A DNA stretch of 17,573 nucleotides from Candidatus Kapaibacterium sp. (GTDB lineage: Bacteria; Bacteroidota; Ignavibacteria; Kapaibacteriales; HRBIN21): contig JANWXA010000012.1 in the NCBI GenBank assembly GCA_025055465.1, positions 1 to 17,573 of the forward strand. Reading direction: 5' to 3'. Shown here one piece after another: positions 14,585 through 17,573 of this stretch. The notes beneath the pieces are model-generated. The model made no database searches, had not been told where the DNA came from, and saw only the letters and a program-made list of their open reading frames with translations. How positions within the stretch are numbered: position 1 is the first letter of the stretch; every line of letters starts with the position of its first letter. A program made the translations under genes and the position numbers.

Positions 14585-15259
14585 TCATGAATTCTCCGCG
14601 GGAGCGAGGCGGCAGAAAACAAGGCGTTTCTGGTTTTCCTCAAACCATGGGGCTCCATGGAAGCGGATGTCCTGGACCGTAAATCGGGCCTGGGGAAATC
14701 GGCTCTGTGCTGCATGGAGCTCTCTGCTAAGGTCACCACCCTTGTAGGCAATGAGCTGGCCAGTGGGCTTGAGCAAGGGCTGTGCCCAGCTCAGCAGTGT
14801 GGGTAAGGAGGCTACTGCGCGAGCAAAGGCAAAGTCAAAGGCAGTACAATAAGAGGGGGCTTCGTGGAGTTCCTCTACCCGCGCCCGCTTTACTTGTAAG
14901 TTTGGGAGCCCAGTATGAGAAGCAAACAGGGCAACCAGCCGAGCTTTCTTGGCTACTGCTTCTATCAGAAGCATATGCAAATCCGGGCGCGCGATGGCCA
15001 GGGGGATTCCGGGCAGTCCCGCCCCAGTTCCAATGTCTATACAATTCGCCCGCGGATGGATGGAAAGATACTTCAGGGGGGCAAGGGAATGGAGGAAATG
15101 GCGTTCGTAGAGATACTCAATATCTGCACGGGAAACCAAGTTGACCCGCTCATTCCAATACCGGAGCTCACGCGCGTAGCGGTCAAAAGCGGCAAGCTGT
15201 TCCTGTTCCAATACGATCCCGTTTGCCGCACAAACTGTCCAGAACTGAATGAGGTCCAT
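14585..15259 (-). CDS. rsmG: 16S rRNA (guanine-N7) methyltransferase RsmG
   Basis: RsmG (GidB) uses S-adenosylmethionine to methylate N7 of G527 (E. coli numbering) in 16S rRNA. The 224 residues fit the family length of about 205-240. The N-terminal RYWNERVNLVSRAD (33-46) and RHFLHSLAPL (53-62) are typical. CIDIGTGAGLPGIPLAIA (73-90) is the SAM-binding loop, E100 follows at the end of strand 2 (LLIEAVAKKARLV), and FARAVASLPTLLSWAQPLLK with LIAYKGG completes the fold. The ATG at 15259 gives a normal N-terminus. Loss of RsmG is a known route to low-level streptomycin resistance, but nothing here suggests it is inactive. It lies 76 bases downstream of the zinc-ribbon gene with a hairpin in between. 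Confidence 0.95.
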   Translation of the reverse strand: MDLIQFWTVCAANGIVLEQEQLAAFDRYARELRYWNERVNLVSRADIEYLYERHFLHSLAPLKYLSIHPRANCIDIGTGAGLPGIPLAIARPDLHMLLIEAVAKKARLVALFASHTGLPNLQVKRARVEELHEAPSYCTAFDFAFARAVASLPTLLSWAQPLLKPTGQLIAYKGGDLSRELHAAQSRFPQARFTVQDIRFHGAPWFEENQKRLVFCRLAPAENS

Positions 15260-15293
15260 TGCGGCCCTGTAATGCAGAAAGGGCTGGCTGCTA

Positions 15294-15316
15294 CAGGCTA
15301 TCTGCCCCGTAGCCTG
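15294..15316 (-). other. Hairpin between the zinc-ribbon gene and rsmG
   Basis: CAGGCTA (15294-15300) and TAGCCTG (15310-15316) make a perfect 7-bp stem with a 9-base loop in the 76-base gap. No T run follows on the minus strand, so a leaky terminator, an attenuator or an RNA-processing site are all possible. Confidence 0.35.
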
Positions 15317-15335
15317 CTATTATGGCTGCACTACG

Positions 15336-15614
15336 CTACTCTCCCGACGATGCTGGAGTAGGGGTATCCACGGGGGCGCTTTCTGTAGTACTTGCTTTGG
15401 TGTCCCCCTTGCGGGCATAGTCGGTGATGTAGAAACCACTACCGTTGAAAACTAAGCCGACATTTCGGCTGAGCAAGCGCCGAACCTGCCCATGTCCCTT
15501 TGGGGGATGTTCGCAAATATCCACCGGGCAGGTTTCCAGAGGGGGCTGCGTTATAGATTGAAGCAGCTCAAAGCGTTTCCCGCAGGTTTGGCACACATAC
15601 TCATACAGTGGCAT
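15336..15614 (-). CDS. FmdB family zinc-ribbon protein
   Basis: This 92-residue protein starts MPLYEYVCQTCGKRFE, the standard opening of the FmdB putative regulatory protein family, with C8 and C11 forming the first CxxC knuckle. The second cysteine pair is unusual: C29 and C34 as CPVDIC, followed by a short insert EHPPKGHG before VRRLLS, where most family members have CxxC. FNGSGFYITDYA (56-67) is the conserved second half. The tail of about 25 residues is Thr/Ser/Pro-rich and probably disordered. The function of the family is not established; the name comes from a gene next to formamidase. The ATG at 15614 is chosen because it gives the invariant MPLYEY start; a TTG at 15629 would overlap trpS. 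It lies 11 bases after the trpS stop, so both are probably cotranscribed. Confidence 0.88.
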   Translation of the reverse strand: MPLYEYVCQTCGKRFELLQSITQPPLETCPVDICEHPPKGHGQVRRLLSRNVGLVFNGSGFYITDYARKGDTKASTTESAPVDTPTPASSGE

Positions 15615-15625
15615 GGCTCTTGCTG

Positions 15626-16708
15626 TCAACGATTGTGGGCCATTCCTACAGCAGCTTCCGGAGTCAGAGTCGGAAGAAAACCGACACAGTTGTGAACCAA
15701 TTGAAGGGTCTGATGGGCACGGGTACGGGCTTTCTCTGCTCCCCGGAGCAGGATATTTTGCAGATAGTCTTTCGCGTCGCAGAGCCGCCCGTACTCCTCC
15801 CGAATAGGCCGCAGGAATTCTATGAGTGCCTCAGCCAGAGCAGCCTTGAGGTCTGCGTAGCCAGAGCCTTCAAATTCATGCTCAATCTCCGTAATGCTCT
15901 TGCCTGTTGCAATGTGGTAGAGCACAATCAGGTTGCTTAGGCCGGGGCGCTGCTTTTCATCGTAGCGGATTTCGCGGCCGGAGTCAGTTATCGCCCGACG
16001 GATCTTGCGGTGAATATCTTCAGGCGAATCGGTTAGGAAGAGCACGGCGTTGTCGTTGGGGTCCGATTTGGACATTTTCTTCGTGGGCTCCTGTAGACTC
16101 ATAATCTTTGCCCCGACAGGTGGAATATAAGGCTCGGGTATGCGGAAGATCTGGCCATAGAGATGGTTGAAGCGTTCGGCAAGGTTCCGAGTTAGCTCCA
16201 AATGCTGTTTTTGGTCTGCGCCTACGGGCACCAAGTCTGCTTGGTATAGCAAGATGTCGGCTGCCATCAGGATGGGATAGGCAAAAAGCCCGACGTTGAT
16301 ATTGTGTCGGTATTGAGCGGATTTTTCCTTGAACTGTGTCATGCGGCTGCACTCTCCCATACCCGTGAAGCATGTTAGCACCCATGTCAGTTGGGTGTGT
16401 TCAGGCACATGGGATTGGACAAAGAGAGTGCTTTGGCTTGGGTCTATCCCACAGGCTATGAACAGTGCAGCAACTTCTAAGGTGCGTTGTCGGAGCTCGA
16501 TGGGATCCTGCCGCACTGTAATGGCATGGAGGTCTGCGATCATGAAAAAGCAGGCATGCGTTGGCTGTAGGGCTGCCCAATTCCGAAGTGCCCCGGTGTA
16601 GTGTCCAATAGTCAGGCGCCCGGAGGGCTGGATACCACTGAGGATAACGGGGCGGCGCTCCATGCCAAAGTTTGAGCTTTCGTTTGCGGAAAAGCTGTTA
16701 TCTGTCAT
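15626..16708 (-). CDS. trpS: Tryptophanyl-tRNA synthetase
   Basis: This class I synthetase charges tRNA-Trp in the cytoplasm. From the ATG at 16708 it has 360 residues; the family range is about 325-360. GIQPSGRLTIGHYTGALRNW (25-44) holds the HIGH-type motif, MIADLHAIT (56-64) is conserved, and KKMSKSDPND (210-219) is the KMSKS loop. GADQKQHLELTRNLAERFN (163-181) is the usual dimer and tryptophan-site region. The first 18 residues before RRPVILSG are not family-typical, so an internal ATG at residue 16 could be the true start; the TTG at 16714 is less likely. The gene is preceded by a terminator-like hairpin and a tRNA gene on the same strand and followed by the zinc-ribbon gene and rsmG. Confidence 0.96.
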   Translation of the reverse strand: MTDNSFSANESSNFGMERRPVILSGIQPSGRLTIGHYTGALRNWAALQPTHACFFMIADLHAITVRQDPIELRQRTLEVAALFIACGIDPSQSTLFVQSHVPEHTQLTWVLTCFTGMGECSRMTQFKEKSAQYRHNINVGLFAYPILMAADILLYQADLVPVGADQKQHLELTRNLAERFNHLYGQIFRIPEPYIPPVGAKIMSLQEPTKKMSKSDPNDNAVLFLTDSPEDIHRKIRRAITDSGREIRYDEKQRPGLSNLIVLYHIATGKSITEIEHEFEGSGYADLKAALAEALIEFLRPIREEYGRLCDAKDYLQNILLRGAEKARTRAHQTLQLVHNCVGFLPTLTPEAAVGMAHNR

Positions 16709-16769
16709 ACCCAAACGAACGAGTTAGATAAACCATTGCGCTCTCCCCACCAGACAAAAGGAGGAGCAG

Positions 16770-16796
16770 AAAACGCTGCGGTTCTTTCCAGCAGCG
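16770..16796 (-). terminator. Rho-independent terminator-like hairpin after the tRNA
   Basis: On the minus strand CGCTGC (16796-16791) pairs with GCAGCG (16779-16774) over an 11-base loop and is followed directly by TTTTCT. It lies downstream of the tRNA gene and before trpS. A second perfect stem, GCCCCT/AGGGGC (16801-16806 with 16817-16822), stands between it and the tRNA and may aid 3' end formation. The stem is short, so termination may be partial. Confidence 0.5.
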
Positions 16797-16839
16797 CGGG
16801 GCCCCTTTACTTTCAGAGGGGCAAGTTCCTGGAGGCCTG

Positions 16840-16914
16840 TGGTCGCTGGTGGATTCGAACCACCGACCTTCCGCGTGTGAAACGGACGCTCTGGACCAAC
16901 TGAGCTAAGCGACC
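16840..16914 (-). tRNA. tRNA-Val, anticodon CAC
   Basis: The minus strand folds into a full 75-base cloverleaf. The acceptor stem is GGTCGCT with AGCGACC and discriminator A; the D stem is GCTC/GAGC; the anticodon stem is TCCGT/GCGGA with loop TTCACAC, giving anticodon CAC. The variable loop is AGGTC and the T arm is GGTGG-TTCGAAT-CCACC. It reads the valine codon GUG. No CCA is encoded after the discriminator (the next bases are CAGG), so the CCA-adding enzyme in this window must supply it. Confidence 0.97.
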
Positions 16915-16928
16915 ACTGTAACGCAAGG

Positions 16929-16936
16929 CAAAAATA
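16929..16936 (-). promoter_or_regulatory. Putative -7 element of the tRNA-Val gene (TATTTTTG)
   Basis: The minus strand reads TATTTTTG, an exact TAnnTTTG, 14 bases before the 5' end of the mature tRNA. That spacing would give a short 5' leader for RNase P to remove. It lies between the lipoprotein stop and the tRNA. Confidence 0.5.
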
Positions 16937-16960
16937 CACGCTTGTCTCGTTTCAGGGGGG

Positions 16961-17566
16961 TCACGCAGGAGCCAGTGTCAGTGTGCTGTGGAGGTGAAGG
17001 CGCCGTCTTGGGTGGGGGGGCCCAGACGGCGGCTCAAGCCATAGCCTGATGTTCAAGGTCCAGCGGGGGAGAGTGTGGGAACGGCGTACCAATTGGAACC
17101 AGAGGCGGATGTTCCCGAGAGGAGGCTGGCCGCGTTGCCATCGCCAGACTCTTCGGACAAGGCTCCGACCATGGACTTCGTAAAAGACGACCCGAAGAAG
17201 ATCGAGAGCAGAGTTGCTTATCTCCATACCGCTCCGTAAGCCGGTTATGCTGATTTCCAGATGCTCTATCCATAGCGGATTGTGCAAAGGGGGCTCCGTC
17301 GCACGAATATGCAGAGTAAGGCGAAGGGTTTCGTTCCCTTGCCCGGTGTCCATGACAGCATCTGCAATGTCCACCTCGTATCGTCGCCACAAGAGCGTAT
17401 CGTGCTCGCCTTCAAAAGTTTGGGATTCAACCCCCGCCTCTATAAGAGTAAGGTGGGCGGATCCCCTAACCTCACGGTCTGTAGAGATATCCACCGGTGA
17501 GACACATCCCCAAAGTATGAGGAGGGTCGCAAGGGCTGCTGTCTTATGGCCCCACTGTGATGCCAT
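16961..17566 (-). CDS. Lipoprotein of unknown function
   Basis: I do not recognise this 201-residue protein. It starts MASQWGHKTAALATLLILWGC, a signal peptide with a lipobox ending at C21 (LWGC), so it is probably lipid-anchored and exported. The rest alternates charged and hydrophobic residues (for example LRLTLHIRATEPPL and LEISITGLRSGMEI), which suggests a beta-rich domain, ending in a basic, Pro-rich stretch near PPSGPPHPRRRLHLHS. No catalytic motif or transmembrane segment follows the signal. The ATG at 17566 is 7 bases from the window end, so its upstream partners cannot be seen. The tRNA gene follows 46 bases downstream with its own promoter-like element. Function is open; the fold resembles small gliding or outer-membrane assembly lipoproteins only in general character. 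Confidence 0.8.
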   Translation of the reverse strand: MASQWGHKTAALATLLILWGCVSPVDISTDREVRGSAHLTLIEAGVESQTFEGEHDTLLWRRYEVDIADAVMDTGQGNETLRLTLHIRATEPPLHNPLWIEHLEISITGLRSGMEISNSALDLLRVVFYEVHGRSLVRRVWRWQRGQPPLGNIRLWFQLVRRSHTLPRWTLNIRLWLEPPSGPPHPRRRLHLHSTLTLAPA

Positions 17567-17573
17567 AGCTTAC

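Noticed and set aside
16709..16722. Promoter-like TTCGTTTG just before trpS
   Set aside because: It deviates from TAnnTTTG at the second base and would put the transcript start at the start codon; transcription from the tRNA promoter past a weak terminator is equally possible.

Overview
The window looks like ordinary chromosome of a moderately GC-rich bacterium, dense with housekeeping genes. The best guess for its origin is the Bacteroidota/Chlorobiota (FCB) side of the tree, for example an Ignavibacteria- or Kapabacteria-like lineage. This rests on two signals. First, the octamer TAnnTTTG, the known -7 element of Bacteroidota sigma-A promoters, stands upstream of serS, of both divergent operons at 10249-10377, and of the tRNA. 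Second, almost no gene has a recognisable Shine-Dalgarno sequence. The split transketolase, GcvPA-type glycine dehydrogenase and FtsB-like protein fit but do not prove this.

Layout. 1-515 (minus): 5' part of serS, cut by the window edge. 516-1123: a 608-bp region with divergent promoter-like elements, an inverted repeat between them and many nested hairpins, but no convincing protein gene. 1124-3210 (plus): pyruvate kinase (with potassium-independent-type residues) and a DJ-1/PfpI protein. 3207-10248 (minus): a tight six-gene operon, in transcription order transketolase N-half, unknown lipoprotein, transketolase C-half, CPA2 cation/proton antiporter with an RCK domain, CCA-adding enzyme, and a secreted beta-propeller protein. 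10249-10377: divergent promoter region. 10378-14251 (plus): gcvPA, FtsB/DivIC-like protein, ROK sugar kinase, ridA and a solitary cas6. 14252-14584: noncoding, with inverted repeats. 14585-16914 (minus): tRNA-Val(CAC), trpS, a FmdB-type zinc-ribbon protein and rsmG. 16961-17566 (minus): an unrecognised lipoprotein.

How the genes relate. Pyruvate kinase, transketolase and the ROK kinase belong to central carbon metabolism. CCA transferase, the tRNA, SerRS, TrpRS and RsmG belong to translation; the tRNA has no encoded CCA, so it needs the CCA-adding enzyme also present here. GcvPA and RidA are both linked to PLP and amino-acid metabolism. Two secreted proteins are embedded in or beside housekeeping operons.

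I found no mobile element, CRISPR array or obvious new multi-gene system. The points most worth a second look are the solitary Cas6 with an altered glycine-rich loop, the structured leader upstream of pyk, the lipoprotein gene wedged between two subunits of one enzyme, and the ROK kinase without its zinc-binding cysteines.
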